Shown one piece after another: positions 1 to 8,730 of a stretch of 20,657 bases of DNA. Numbering within the stretch: the first letter of the stretch is position 1; each line of letters begins with the position of its first letter. Below the pieces are notes generated by a model. The model had not been told where the DNA came from. It saw only the letters and a list, made by a program, of their open reading frames with translations, and ran no database searches. The DNA is from CAYRSS01 sp964426945. Lineage in GTDB: Bacteria; Planctomycetota; Phycisphaerae; UBA1845. Made by a program: the position numbers and the translations under genes. Where the stretch lies: contig CAYRSS010000065.1 in the NCBI GenBank assembly GCA_964426945.1, positions 1-20,657 of the forward strand. Reading direction: 5' to 3'.

Positions 1-2
1 AA

Positions 3-1838
3 GCCATGGTCACCGAACTCGAACACAACGAGCGGCTCGAGGAGGATTTCCCGGAGGTCTGCTATCCGATCCGACGCCTGGACGGCATCCGCCAGCGGGC
101 CGTCGGGCAGCTGCATCAGGGGCGATCGACGCTCATCAGCATCACCTCCGGCGAGCTGGTCCTGCCCACGATCGACGGCAGTCGCGCATCGGGGTGCACG
201 GCGCAGGTGGCCGGCCTGACCGGCCGGGTTCGCGGCATGAAACACAAACGCCCCGACGGCACCAGCATTCGCCCGTCACTTGTCCTTGTGGACGACCCGC
301 AGACTGAGGAATCGGCCTGGAGCCCGCTGCAGTGCCGCCAGCGCGAGCGGATCGTGGCCGGGGCGGTGCTTGGGCTGGGTGGGCCGGAGACGAACATCTC
401 AGGGCTCATGACCCTCACCATCGTCCGGCCCGACGACATGGCGGAGCGGTTGCTCGACCGCGAGAAGCATCCGCAGTGGCACGGCGAACGCACGAAGATG
501 GTCTACGCCTTCCCCACGAACGAAGATCTGTGGGCGCAGTACCGGGAACTCCGCACGCAGGCGCTGGTTCACGACCTGGCCCCGACCGAGGCGAACGAGT
601 TCTACGCCGCGAACCGGGCGGCCATGGACGAAGGGGCCGTGGTCGCCTGGCCGGCGCGGAAGAACGCCACGGAGCTGTCGGCCATTCAGCACGCCATGAA
701 TCTCCGGCTGGATCGCGGGGATCATGCCTTCTTCGCGGAATACCAGAACGAGCCGCTATCCGAGATCGTCGAGGAGGACGACGCCCTGTCGGCCGACGCC
801 ATCGCGGCCAAGACCAACGGCCTTCGCCGCGGGCTCGTCCCGGCCGCGGCCACGGCGATGACCATGTTCATCGACGTCCAGGGCAAGGCGTTGTATTGGC
901 TTGTCGTGGCCTGGGAGGACGACTTCACGGGTTACGTCGTCGATTACGGCACCGAACCCGATCAGCACTCGGAGGACTTCTCGCTCCGCGAGCTGAAGCA
1001 CACGCTGCAGATGGTCACGCCCACGGCCGGGCTCGAGGGGGCGATCTACGCTGGCCTCGAACGGCTCTGCGAGGCGACCGTCGGCCGCGAATGGCCGTGC
1101 GCCGACGGTGCGGGGATGCGCATGGACCGCTGCCTCATCGACGCGAATTGGGGCACCTCGACCGACGTGGTCAAGCAGTTCTGCCGGCAGAGCCGCTTCT
1201 CGGGCGTGGTCATGCCCGCGCATGGGCGGTACGTCGGGGCGTCGTCCGTGCCGTTTGGCGAGTACAGGCGAAAGAAGGGTGACCGCGCGGGCATCAACTG
1301 GCGGGTGCCGGCGCTGGACGGCCGGCAGCAGGTTCGGCATGTGCTGTTCGACACGAACTACTGGAAGACGTTCGTCCACGCCCGGCTGGCCGTGGCGATG
1401 GGGGATCCGGGGTGTCTGTCGCTGTTCGGCGAGCGGGTGGTGGCGCCGGGGGGAGATTCGGGGCGCGGCGGGCGTGATCGTGCCTCTGTAGGAAGCCCCG
1501 CAGGTAGTCCGCGGCGCGACTCACGCGCCGGCGCGCGGCGGACGTCTCACCGGCTGCTCTCCGAGCACCTCGTGGCCGAGTACCGCGTCCGCACCGAAGG
1601 CCGCGGCCGGCGGGTGGACGAATGGAAACTCCACCCCGGCCGGGACAACCACTGGCTCGACTGCCTCGCCGGCGCGGCTGTAGCCGCCGCCATGGTCGGC
1701 CCCGCCATCCGCGAAGTCGGCGACGGGCAACGCACCCGGAAGAGGAAGTACGTCTCCTTCGCCCAGATGCAACGCGACGCCCGGGTACGGCAGGCGGAAC
1801 AGGCGAGGGGGAAGTTAGGGGGCGGCTGTGTTCGATAA
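3..1838 (+). CDS. Phage terminase large subunit, GpA-like (5' end missing)
   Basis: This is the DNA-packaging motor and nuclease of a tailed phage, which cuts concatemeric DNA and pumps it into the prohead. The frame is open to the left edge, so the ATG at 6 is probably internal and the Walker A part lies outside the window. Numbering from that ATG, the ATPase Walker B stretch is LVLVDDPQ (about 93-99). The RNase H-like nuclease acids are D290 (MFID), D379 (LIDANWG) and D552 (NHWLDCLAG). The segment AFFAEYQNEP near 241-250 is typical of this terminase family. Residues about 476-514 are rich in Gly, Arg and Ser and fit the family poorly. They look like an in-frame insertion or a pair of compensating frameshifts in front of the well-conserved SEHLVAEYRVRTEG. 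No portal gene follows, so this is probably a prophage remnant. Family assignment is firm; whether it is functional is unknown. Confidence 0.88.
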   Translation, partial: AMVTELEHNERLEEDFPEVCYPIRRLDGIRQRAVGQLHQGRSTLISITSGELVLPTIDGSRASGCTAQVAGLTGRVRGMKHKRPDGTSIRPSLVLVDDPQTEESAWSPLQCRQRERIVAGAVLGLGGPETNISGLMTLTIVRPDDMAERLLDREKHPQWHGERTKMVYAFPTNEDLWAQYRELRTQALVHDLAPTEANEFYAANRAAMDEGAVVAWPARKNATELSAIQHAMNLRLDRGDHAFFAEYQNEPLSEIVEEDDALSADAIAAKTNGLRRGLVPAAATAMTMFIDVQGKALYWLVVAWEDDFTGYVVDYGTEPDQHSEDFSLRELKHTLQMVTPTAGLEGAIYAGLERLCEATVGREWPCADGAGMRMDRCLIDANWGTSTDVVKQFCRQSRFSGVVMPAHGRYVGASSVPFGEYRRKKGDRAGINWRVPALDGRQQVRHVLFDTNYWKTFVHARLAVAMGDPGCLSLFGERVVAPGGDSGRGGRDRASVGSPAGSPRRDSRAGARRTSHRLLSEHLVAEYRVRTEGRGRRVDEWKLHPGRDNHWLDCLAGAAVAAAMVGPAIREVGDGQRTRKRKYVSFAQMQRDARVRQAEQARGKLGGGCVR

Positions 1839-1864
1839 GCCTCGGAGCAGGTCGCCGCTTGAGC

Positions 1865-2266
1865 ATGCGACGGGTTGTGCGGTTGGGAACGCATCGAGAG
1901 ATGGTGAAGGAGGCGCGGCTGGCGCTCTACCCGAGGGACAGGCCGGCGCTGAAGCCGCTGGAGCCCGGCGCGCGGGCTGCGGCCGAGGCGGTAGCGTCCA
2001 ATCGCTACAGGCCAGTCGGGGGGGTGGTTGCGCGGGGGATGAATGCCGCCACCGTTCTCGTCTCGCCGCCTGACGACGAGGAGCCGCGTGCGATCCGCCT
2101 TGCGCCCTGCCAAGAGCGAATCGGGGACTGCTGCCCCGTCGAGCCCGACCGTCGGCGCTATTACAGTGCTGCTCCTGCCCGCGGTGGCACGCGATGGACG
2201 TCGGGTCGGACCTCGAGTTCAAGACAGAGCGGTCGAGTTAGGGGTGCCCGAGAGGTGTTCAATTGA
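1865..2266 (+). CDS. Possible small hypothetical protein downstream of terminase
   Basis: I do not recognise this product. An ATG at 1865 opens 133 codons. The first 80 or so have strong G/C preference at the third position and a sensible amino-acid mix (for example REMVKEARLALYPRD), while the last third is Arg/Ser/Gly-rich and looks non-coding. No good Shine-Dalgarno site is visible. A competing frame starts with GTG at 1828, overlapping the terminase stop, and also gives no recognisable protein. A small gene between terminase and portal is common in related prophages, which is the main reason to list it. It may equally be debris at the prophage break. Confidence 0.25.
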   Translation: MRRVVRLGTHREMVKEARLALYPRDRPALKPLEPGARAAAEAVASNRYRPVGGVVARGMNAATVLVSPPDDEEPRAIRLAPCQERIGDCCPVEPDRRRYYSAAPARGGTRWTSGRTSSSRQSGRVRGAREVFN

Positions 2267-2479
2267 TCGCGACAACCGTCTGCAATGTAGCCTCGCGGGC
2301 AATTGCCACCCGAAGGAGTGCAGAAGCGCCCGCGCGAGGCACGACCGCGCAGTTCGTCCTGATCCCTTCCCGCGACGCAGCCGGTCAGGGCGTCGACGTC
2401 GCGGCGGATCGTCTCCGATAGGGGTCGAAGCAGAGCCGGATCCGATACCGCACCCCGACCGCCCGTTCCGGGCACATCT
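2267..2479. other. Intergenic stretch between prophage remnant and metal operon
   Basis: No convincing gene is seen here. A minus-strand frame at 2161-2475 begins 5 nt after the ATPase stop but has no recognisable motif. A short perfect hairpin, GCCCG-TTC-CGGGC at 2461-2473, lies just downstream of the ATPase stop on the minus strand. It has no T-run, so it is not a convincing intrinsic terminator. The junction between phage-derived and metal-resistance DNA must lie somewhere between about 1840 and 2479. Confidence 0.4.
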
Positions 2480-4702
2480 TCAGGGGGCTACGCCGTCCGG
2501 CACTCCGCCCGACCCCCGAAGACGCAGGCCGTTCCCGATCACCAGCAGGCTCGCGCCCACGTCGGCGATTACCGCCATCCACATCGTGCCCAACCCCGCG
2601 ACTGCGAGGACGAAGAACACCGCCTTAATCCCGATGGCCAGCCCGATGTTTTGGGTCAGGACGGCGCCGGTCCGGCGCGAGAGAATCACAAACTCTGGCA
2701 ACCCGCGCAGGTCGTCCTGCATCAGGGCTACGTCCGCGATCTCCAGGGCCGTGTCGGTACCCGCCGCACCCATCGCGAAGCCGATCGTTGCCTTGGCTAG
2801 CGCCGGGGCGTCGTTCACGCCGTCGCCGACCATGCCCACCGCGTCACCGTGTGTTGCGATCAGCGATTCGATCTCGGCGAGCTTGTCTTCTGGCAGCATC
2901 CCACCCCGGGCGCGGTCGATTCCCACGACCTTGGCGATCGCGTCGGCAGTGGTCTGGTTGTCACCCGAGAGCATAAGCGTCTGGAGGTTGAGCCCATGCA
3001 GTGTGCGGATCGCCTCAACGCTGCTCTTGCGGGGCGTGTCAGCCACGGCGATCACGCCCAGGGAGCGCGACGTCGACGCGACAACAACGGTGGTTTTGCC
3101 CTGCACTTCGAAGTGACCCAGCGCCGCTTCCACCTCCTGCGAGCAGACTTTGCGTTCCTCGGCGAGGCGGTGGTTGCCGACGATGTGCATCTCACCGTTG
3201 ATGCGACCCTCAACGCCCCGGCCCGTGATGGACTTGAACTCCGACACGCTCGCGCGGGAGCCCGTCCATGCCGCGGTCACTGCCTGCGCCACCGGGTGCT
3301 GCGAGAGCGCATCCAGACTCGCGGCGATCCTCAGCACCTCGTCTTTGTCCGCGCCGCCGATGGGCTGCACGTCCGTCACGCGAGGCCTGCCCTCGGTGAT
3401 GGTGCCGGTTTTGTCGAGTGCGACGACCTTGAGCCTGCGACCGTTCTCGAGATGCGCGCCGCCCTTGATGAGAATGCCGCGTTTGGCCGCCGCCGTCAGG
3501 CCGCTCACGACAGTCACGGGCGTGGAGATCACCAAGGCGCACGGGCACGCGATCACGAGTAACACGAGCCCCTTGTAGAGCCACGCATTGAACGGCTGGT
3601 CGAACGCGAGCCACGGTACAACGGCGACGAGCACCGCAATGATGCACACGACGGGCGTGTACACCTTGGCGAAGCTGTCCACGTATCGCTGCGTCGGGGC
3701 GCGACTCGCCTGCGCTTCCTGCACGGTCCTGATGATCTTGGCGAGGGTGGTTTGGTCCCGGCCGCCGGTGGTGCGGAACTCCAGCACGCCCGACTCGTTG
3801 ATCGTCCCCGCAAAGACCTTGTCACCGGACTTCTTGTCCACGGGGACGCTTTCACCCGTAACAGGAGACTGGTTTACGGTCGATTCGCCCGCAACGACGA
3901 TGCCGTCGAGCGCGAGCCGCTCGCCGGGTTTGACTTGCACCACAGCTCCCACGGTAACCGACTCGGCGGGCGTGACTTCCCACGAGCCGTCGCTTTGTTT
4001 GACGCTCACCCTATCTGGGGCCATTTCCATGAGCCCCTTCACGGCGTTGCGGGCCCGAGCGAGGGCCTTGGCCTCGATTAGCTCAGCGAGGCCGAAAAGG
4101 AACGTGACCAGAGCGATCTCTGGCCACGCGCCGATAAACGCCCCGCCCACGACCGCGACGGTCATGAGGAAGTTGATGTTGAGCGTGCGTGTGCGGAGCG
4201 CAGTCCAGCCCTTCCTCAACGTGGGCAGGCCGCCGAGAAGAATCGACGCGACCGAGAGCGCGATTACCGGGGGCGCGGTATCCTCTGAACCGGTGAAGTA
4301 CTGCGTCTCGGCGGCGGCGGCAAGGACTCCTGAGAGCGAGAACACACCGTACCTGACCCACCATGGGCGCATGTCCGCCTGAGGGACCGCGGTGGCGCCA
4401 TCGTTGTGCCCCACGCCGGCAGGGGTGATGATCGTCGGCGTCATGTCCACCGAGCGCACCTTTGCAGCGATGGCCTCGCTCGTCACGGCCGCCGTGTCAT
4501 GTACGACCGTCATGCGCCGCGTCACCATGTTGCATGCCACCGACACGACGCCGGGGATCGAGCCGACCGCCTTCTGCAGGACCTGCTCCTCGGCAGCGCA
4601 GTGGAGCTGCTCTACGACGATAACCGTGGTAACGGAGCGCCTGAGGAAGGGCGCGGGTGTCTCGGTAGATCGGCCGGCGGTGTTTGTCATCGGCTGGTTC
4701 AT
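2480..4702 (-). CDS. Heavy-metal P1B-type ATPase, Zn/Cd/Pb exporter class
   Basis: An inner-membrane ATPase that exports divalent soft metals from the cytoplasm. Numbering from the ATG at 4702 (740 aa): an HMA-like N-terminal domain carries QLHCAAEE at 33-39. This has a single Cys followed by Glu-Glu instead of the common CxxC. Then come the actuator motif TGES (282-285), the membrane metal-site motif CPC (386-388), the phosphorylated DKTGT (430-434), the HP pair (469-470) and GDGVND (626-631). The last helix has VIADVGASLL with Asp714. Asp at this place together with CPC is the known signature of the Zn/Cd/Pb (ZntA/CadA) subgroup. An in-frame ATG at 4801 would add 33 residues of no recognisable character, and neither start has a clear SD site. 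I prefer 4702 because the HMA domain begins soon after it and the 4801 start would overlap the preceding small ORF. It is probably the last gene of the operon. Confidence 0.92.
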   Translation of the reverse strand: MNQPMTNTAGRSTETPAPFLRRSVTTVIVVEQLHCAAEEQVLQKAVGSIPGVVSVACNMVTRRMTVVHDTAAVTSEAIAAKVRSVDMTPTIITPAGVGHNDGATAVPQADMRPWWVRYGVFSLSGVLAAAAETQYFTGSEDTAPPVIALSVASILLGGLPTLRKGWTALRTRTLNINFLMTVAVVGGAFIGAWPEIALVTFLFGLAELIEAKALARARNAVKGLMEMAPDRVSVKQSDGSWEVTPAESVTVGAVVQVKPGERLALDGIVVAGESTVNQSPVTGESVPVDKKSGDKVFAGTINESGVLEFRTTGGRDQTTLAKIIRTVQEAQASRAPTQRYVDSFAKVYTPVVCIIAVLVAVVPWLAFDQPFNAWLYKGLVLLVIACPCALVISTPVTVVSGLTAAAKRGILIKGGAHLENGRRLKVVALDKTGTITEGRPRVTDVQPIGGADKDEVLRIAASLDALSQHPVAQAVTAAWTGSRASVSEFKSITGRGVEGRINGEMHIVGNHRLAEERKVCSQEVEAALGHFEVQGKTTVVVASTSRSLGVIAVADTPRKSSVEAIRTLHGLNLQTLMLSGDNQTTADAIAKVVGIDRARGGMLPEDKLAEIESLIATHGDAVGMVGDGVNDAPALAKATIGFAMGAAGTDTALEIADVALMQDDLRGLPEFVILSRRTGAVLTQNIGLAIGIKAVFFVLAVAGLGTMWMAVIADVGASLLVIGNGLRLRGSGGVPDGVAP

Positions 4703-4760
4703 CCCGGCGTACCAATCCGCCGATTTCTCTAAGCCCGGGCAATCAATGCGCCCAGTATGA

Positions 4761-4955
4761 TCACTCAGAGGGGCATCCGAGCGCCCGGGAAGTCCGGCCA
4801 TGCGTCTTAAGGAGGCGTACCTCTTTGGGGGCGATCACCGTTGCTCGCGCCGCTACGACCATCGCCGCGGCAGCGCAGGCGAAGTCTCCATGCGTCCGGA
4901 AACTGCTCAGCCTCACCATTCTCGTGGCCGCCCGGCGGTGGGCATAGCCCGTCAC
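4761..4955 (-). CDS. Possible 64-residue hypothetical protein
   Basis: Function unknown. The start is a GTG at 4955, only a few bases after the stop of the His-rich lipoprotein. It is preceded by GAGG with a 7-nt spacer, which is a better translation signal than that of the ATPase downstream. The product is basic, with a short Ala/Val-rich stretch (ACAAAAMVVAARATVIAP) that might be a weak membrane segment. It could be a real small gene, a decayed remnant of another efflux gene, or chance. It ends 58 nt before the preferred ATPase start and would overlap the longer ATPase start at 4801. Confidence 0.3.
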   Translation of the reverse strand: MTGYAHRRAATRMVRLSSFRTHGDFACAAAAMVVAARATVIAPKEVRLLKTHGRTSRALGCPSE

Positions 4956-4964
4956 GGTGTCACC

Positions 4965-5492
4965 TCAGTTCTTGAGGTCATACCCCACGACGACCTTGGC
5001 GCCCTTGTCCGTCTCGATCTCGACCCAGAGTTTCGCGCCCTCGGGCATGGGGTTCGGTACTTCCGTGTGCGTGTGCCACTGGTCGTTTTCGATTTCCGCC
5101 TTCGCCTTGATCGAGCCTCTGGCGTTCTCCGTGCCGATCCACAGGCGAACCGAGCTGACGCCATCTCCCTTGCCGCCATTGACCCATACGTCAATCGACG
5201 TCTCGCCGCCGGGCTTGATGTCGCCCTTGTCGCGGGAGGCGCGGACGGTCCACTCGCCGTTCTTGGTTTCTCCCAGTTCGATGACCTCTCCGCTGTGGTG
5301 ACCGTTGCCCTTATGTGCCGCCGATTCGTCCTTATGATCATCGCCAGCCGCGTGATCATGGCCATCGTGATCGTCCTTCTTAGCGCTCACTGCGGCAGCC
5401 GGCTTCGCGGCCTGTGGCTGTGGCGGCGACTCTTTGCAACCGAGCGCAGCAACCGCCAATAGGACCGAAGTCATCAATACCATGCGCTTCAT
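4965..5492 (-). CDS. His-rich periplasmic lipoprotein of the efflux operon
   Basis: A 175-residue lipoprotein of unknown exact role. The signal peptide ends in the lipobox AALGC (Cys19). A His/Asp-rich stretch follows at about 35-65, including DDHDGHDH and a GHHSGE end, which is well suited to binding Zn, Co or Ni. The C-terminal part (about 65-175) looks like a compact beta domain with VWVNGGKGDG and VEIETDKGAK. The start is chosen at 5492 because AAGGAG lies 7 nt upstream. An ATG at 5498 overlaps the stop of the RND pump gene as ATGA but sits right against the SD. Either way the gene is translationally coupled to the pump gene. By position it may deliver metal to, or buffer it for, the adjacent RND system. 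That is inference. Confidence 0.75.
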   Translation of the reverse strand: MKRMVLMTSVLLAVAALGCKESPPQPQAAKPAAAVSAKKDDHDGHDHAAGDDHKDESAAHKGNGHHSGEVIELGETKNGEWTVRASRDKGDIKPGGETSIDVWVNGGKGDGVSSVRLWIGTENARGSIKAKAEIENDQWHTHTEVPNPMPEGAKLWVEIETDKGAKVVVGYDLKN

Positions 5493-5494
5493 CT

Positions 5495-8400
5495 TCATTC
5501 TCCTTTGGTAAGGGTCGACCGGGGACGCCCCAGTCGTTCCATCCACCGCGCCACGCCGCCGAGCGGACGGCCCGGCTTGCCCACGGGAACACCGAACACC
5601 AGCGAGTAGCCCGCCGGCACGACAATCAGATTCAGCATCGTCGAAGAGATCAGCCCTCCGAGCACGACAACCGCCAGCGGTGCCAGCAGCTCGCTGCCTG
5701 GGCGCCCGGCGGCAAGGGCCAACGGCAGCAACCCCAGCGCCGCGCACAGTGCCGTCATGAGGATGGGCACCAGCCGCTCCATAGAACCCTGCACTATCGC
5801 ATTCGCCAACGTTACATTCTCCTCCTCGACGAGATGGCGGTAGTGATTCACCAGCAGAATGCCGTTTCGCACGGCGATGCCGAACAAGGTGACAAACCCG
5901 ACCATGCTGGCGATTGAAACCACGGGAGCGCTGTACCGCTCGGATGACAGTCCGAACAGGGCAAGCGTGTTGCCCATCAGGCTGGGCGACTCGGTCAGAT
6001 AGATGGCGGCGATGCCCCCGATCATGGCCAACGGCAGGTTGACCATGACGAGCAGGGACGTGCGCAGCGAGCCGGTCGAGAGGTGCAGGAGCATGACCAT
6101 CAGCACGATGACGCCCGCCCCGGCGATGTAGATCGTCCTGGCCGCGGACTGCTGGGCTTCGAACTGCCCGCCGTAGTGGACGTCGTAGCCCGCCCTATGA
6201 ACGATCGGATCGACCTTGGCGCGGACCGCGGCCACGAGTTGCCCAAGGTTGAACCCCTCGGCCACGTTGCACGAAATCACGGCCTTGCGGCGGGCGTTCT
6301 CACGGGCGATGAGGTTGCTCGTTCGCTCGGGGCCGATGTCCGCGACCTCCGAGAGCCTCACGGTGGCCCCGCCCTGGCCTTGCAGCAACAGTGCGCCGGC
6401 CTGTTCGATCCGCTCTCGTTCTTCCGGGGCGAGGCGTACGACCATCTGGTAGCGCCGTACGCCCTGATTCACTTCGGCGACGACTTCGCCGTACAGGGCC
6501 TGCTTCACCTGCTCGGCCGCAGACGCCGGTGTCAGCCCGGCGGCGGCCAGGTCCTGCGCGCGGTAGCGGACCGGCAGCGATGTGACCATCACTTCGCGGT
6601 TGGCCGCTATGTCGCGCGTGCCGGGAACGGTCAGCAGCGATGATTCGATCTCCTTCGCGAGCTTCCGCAGGACGTTCAGGTCGTCGCCGTATACGTTGAT
6701 GGCGATCGCCGCGGGCGTTCCCGAGAGAATGTGCGACAGGCGGTGCTCGATCGGTTGGCCGATGGTGGTGGTGATGCCGGGGACGTCTCTTAGGATATCG
6801 TCGATCTGGCCGCGGATCACCTCTTTGTCAAACCCCGGACCGGCCGTCACCTCGATCTCAGAACTGCTGACCGGCTCCGCGTGTTCGTCCCGCTCCGCGC
6901 GCCCCGTTCGACGCGTCACGCTCATGACTCCCTCAATCGTCGTCAGCCGCGTTTCGATTCCGCGTGCAAGGCGATTGCTTTCTTCCAGTGACGTGCCCGG
7001 CGGGGCCATCAGAAATACGGTAAAGGTCCCTTCGTTGAAGGACGGAAGGAAGCTTGTGCCAAACGTGGTGCCCAGCCAGAGTGCCAGAAGGGTCAGACCG
7101 ACGGCCGAGCCCAGGACGGGTCCGCGATGTCGAATCGCCCAGCGAAGCGACGGTTCGTAGCGGCGCTTGAGCCATCGGACGATGAGTCCGTCGCCATGCC
7201 CCTCGCCGCCCAGCTTCCCGCGAAGCACAAACTTGCACATGGCGGGCGTGACCGTCAGGGCAACGATCAGCGAGGCAAGGATGGAAATGATGTAGGCGAT
7301 GCCCATCGGCCGGAAGAAGCGCCCTTCCAATCCTTGCAGGAATAGGAACGGAGTGAACACGACGACGATGAGGATTGTGGCGAAGACCACCGAGTTGCGT
7401 ATCTCGTTGCTGGCGTCAAAAACTACGGTCACGAAGGGCCGTCGCTCCTCCACCGGCAGCTTGGCGTTCTGTCGCAGCCGTCGAAACACGTTCTCCACGT
7501 CGATGATCGCGTCGTCCACCAGTTCGCCGATGGCGATGGCCAGCCCCCCAAGGGTCATGACGTTGACCGTCAAATCAAAGAACCACATCGTCAGCAGGGC
7601 CACGGCCAGCGAGAGTGGAAGCGCCGCCAGGGTAATCAGGGTCGTCCGCACGTTCATCAGAAAGAGCACGAGCACGATGGCGACCACGATCGTCGCTTCG
7701 AGCAACACGCGAAACACGTTGTCGACCGAGCGCTGGATGAACCCTGCCTGGCGGAACACGGCCCGGTTCAGGCTGATACCCGCGGGGAGTGTCTTCTCCG
7801 CCGCGTCCAGCACAAGGTCGATCTCGTCGGTCAGCGCGAGGGTGTTCGTGCCCGGAGATTTCTGCACGCTCATCACCACCGCTCTGAGGCCGTGATCAGC
7901 GGCCGTGCCGCGCTTGGGGGCGGCTCCAAGCACCACGTCCGCCACCTGTCCGATGAGCACCGCCGCCCCCTCGTGGTACTTGATCAGCGTGTTGGCAATG
8001 TCGGCCACGCTCTGCACGCGCGCCGTCTGCCGGATCGGCAGCTCCTGACCGTCAACGTTCGGCAGGTAGCCGGCGGCGGCGGTGCTGTGCGCGGCGCGTG
8101 CCGCGGTGACCACGTCGCTGATGGTCAGGTCGTAGAGCGCCAACCTGTCTTGGCGGACGTTGACCTGGTATTCCGGCAGTTCGCCGCCGATGGCGATCAC
8201 CTGTGCTACGCCCGGCACCGCGAGGATGCGGTTTCGCAAATCGAACTCGGCGTAGGACCGCAAATCGAGATCGTTCACCGTTCCGTCGGGCGACGACAAG
8301 GCCACGAGCATGATCTCACCCGTGATCGACGTGATCGGCGTGATTTCGGCGTGGGCATTGGAGGGCAGCATCTCGCGAACCGCCGAGATGCGCTCGGTGA

Positions 8401-8728
8401 CGAGTTGCCGGGCGCGGTAGATGTCCGATCCCCAGTCAAACTCAACCCAGACCAGCGACAGGCCGATGGCGCTGGAGCTGCGCACGCGGCGCACGCTGGG
8501 CAGGCCGTTTACAGACGTTTCCAGCGGAAACGTCACGTACTGCTCGACCTCGTCCGCCGCCAGTCCGCCCGCCTCGGTCAGAATGACGACCGTGGGGGCG
8601 TTCAACTCGGGGAAAACGTCCACCGCCATGCGCGGCAACTGGTATCCGGCAAACGCGAGCAGCAGCCCCGCGGCCATCAGCACCAACGCCGATCGCTCCA
8701 GCGAGAACGCAATCAGTTTCTTGAGCAT
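5495..8728 (-). CDS. CzcA-family heavy-metal RND efflux pump
   Basis: The inner-membrane proton-driven pump of a tripartite system (HME-RND type), full length at 1077 aa. The N-terminus (MLKKLIAFSLERSALVLMAAG) is the usual first helix, followed by a porter domain with VDVFPELNAPTV. The fourth-helix motif at about 398-413 reads AIAIGELVDDAIIDVEN, with Asp405, Asp406, Asp410 and Glu412. These positions carry the proton relay and are used to sort the family by metal. The pattern differs from both the Zn/Co type (DFG...DGA...EN) and the Cu/Ag type (AIG...DAA...EN), so the substrate is uncertain. The start is 2 nt after the adaptor gene stop, with AAGGA upstream at good spacing. The end overlaps the following lipoprotein region. 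Whether it moves Zn, Co, Ni or another ion cannot be read from the sequence. Confidence 0.93.
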   Translation of the reverse strand: MLKKLIAFSLERSALVLMAAGLLLAFAGYQLPRMAVDVFPELNAPTVVILTEAGGLAADEVEQYVTFPLETSVNGLPSVRRVRSSSAIGLSLVWVEFDWGSDIYRARQLVTERISAVREMLPSNAHAEITPITSITGEIMLVALSSPDGTVNDLDLRSYAEFDLRNRILAVPGVAQVIAIGGELPEYQVNVRQDRLALYDLTISDVVTAARAAHSTAAAGYLPNVDGQELPIRQTARVQSVADIANTLIKYHEGAAVLIGQVADVVLGAAPKRGTAADHGLRAVVMSVQKSPGTNTLALTDEIDLVLDAAEKTLPAGISLNRAVFRQAGFIQRSVDNVFRVLLEATIVVAIVLVLFLMNVRTTLITLAALPLSLAVALLTMWFFDLTVNVMTLGGLAIAIGELVDDAIIDVENVFRRLRQNAKLPVEERRPFVTVVFDASNEIRNSVVFATILIVVVFTPFLFLQGLEGRFFRPMGIAYIISILASLIVALTVTPAMCKFVLRGKLGGEGHGDGLIVRWLKRRYEPSLRWAIRHRGPVLGSAVGLTLLALWLGTTFGTSFLPSFNEGTFTVFLMAPPGTSLEESNRLARGIETRLTTIEGVMSVTRRTGRAERDEHAEPVSSSEIEVTAGPGFDKEVIRGQIDDILRDVPGITTTIGQPIEHRLSHILSGTPAAIAINVYGDDLNVLRKLAKEIESSLLTVPGTRDIAANREVMVTSLPVRYRAQDLAAAGLTPASAAEQVKQALYGEVVAEVNQGVRRYQMVVRLAPEERERIEQAGALLLQGQGGATVRLSEVADIGPERTSNLIARENARRKAVISCNVAEGFNLGQLVAAVRAKVDPIVHRAGYDVHYGGQFEAQQSAARTIYIAGAGVIVLMVMLLHLSTGSLRTSLLVMVNLPLAMIGGIAAIYLTESPSLMGNTLALFGLSSERYSAPVVSIASMVGFVTLFGIAVRNGILLVNHYRHLVEEENVTLANAIVQGSMERLVPILMTALCAALGLLPLALAAGRPGSELLAPLAVVVLGGLISSTMLNLIVVPAGYSLVFGVPVGKPGRPLGGVARWMERLGRPRSTLTKGE

Positions 8729-8730
8729 GG

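Noticed and set aside
332..1282. Plus-strand 316-codon frame inside the terminase
   Set aside because: It overlaps the terminase ATPase and nuclease motifs, is Arg/Gly/Ala-rich, and has no family resemblance.
2043..3116. Plus-strand 357-codon frame opposite the ATPase 3' end
   Set aside because: It is antisense to conserved ATPase motifs and its composition is that of a mirror frame in GC-rich DNA.
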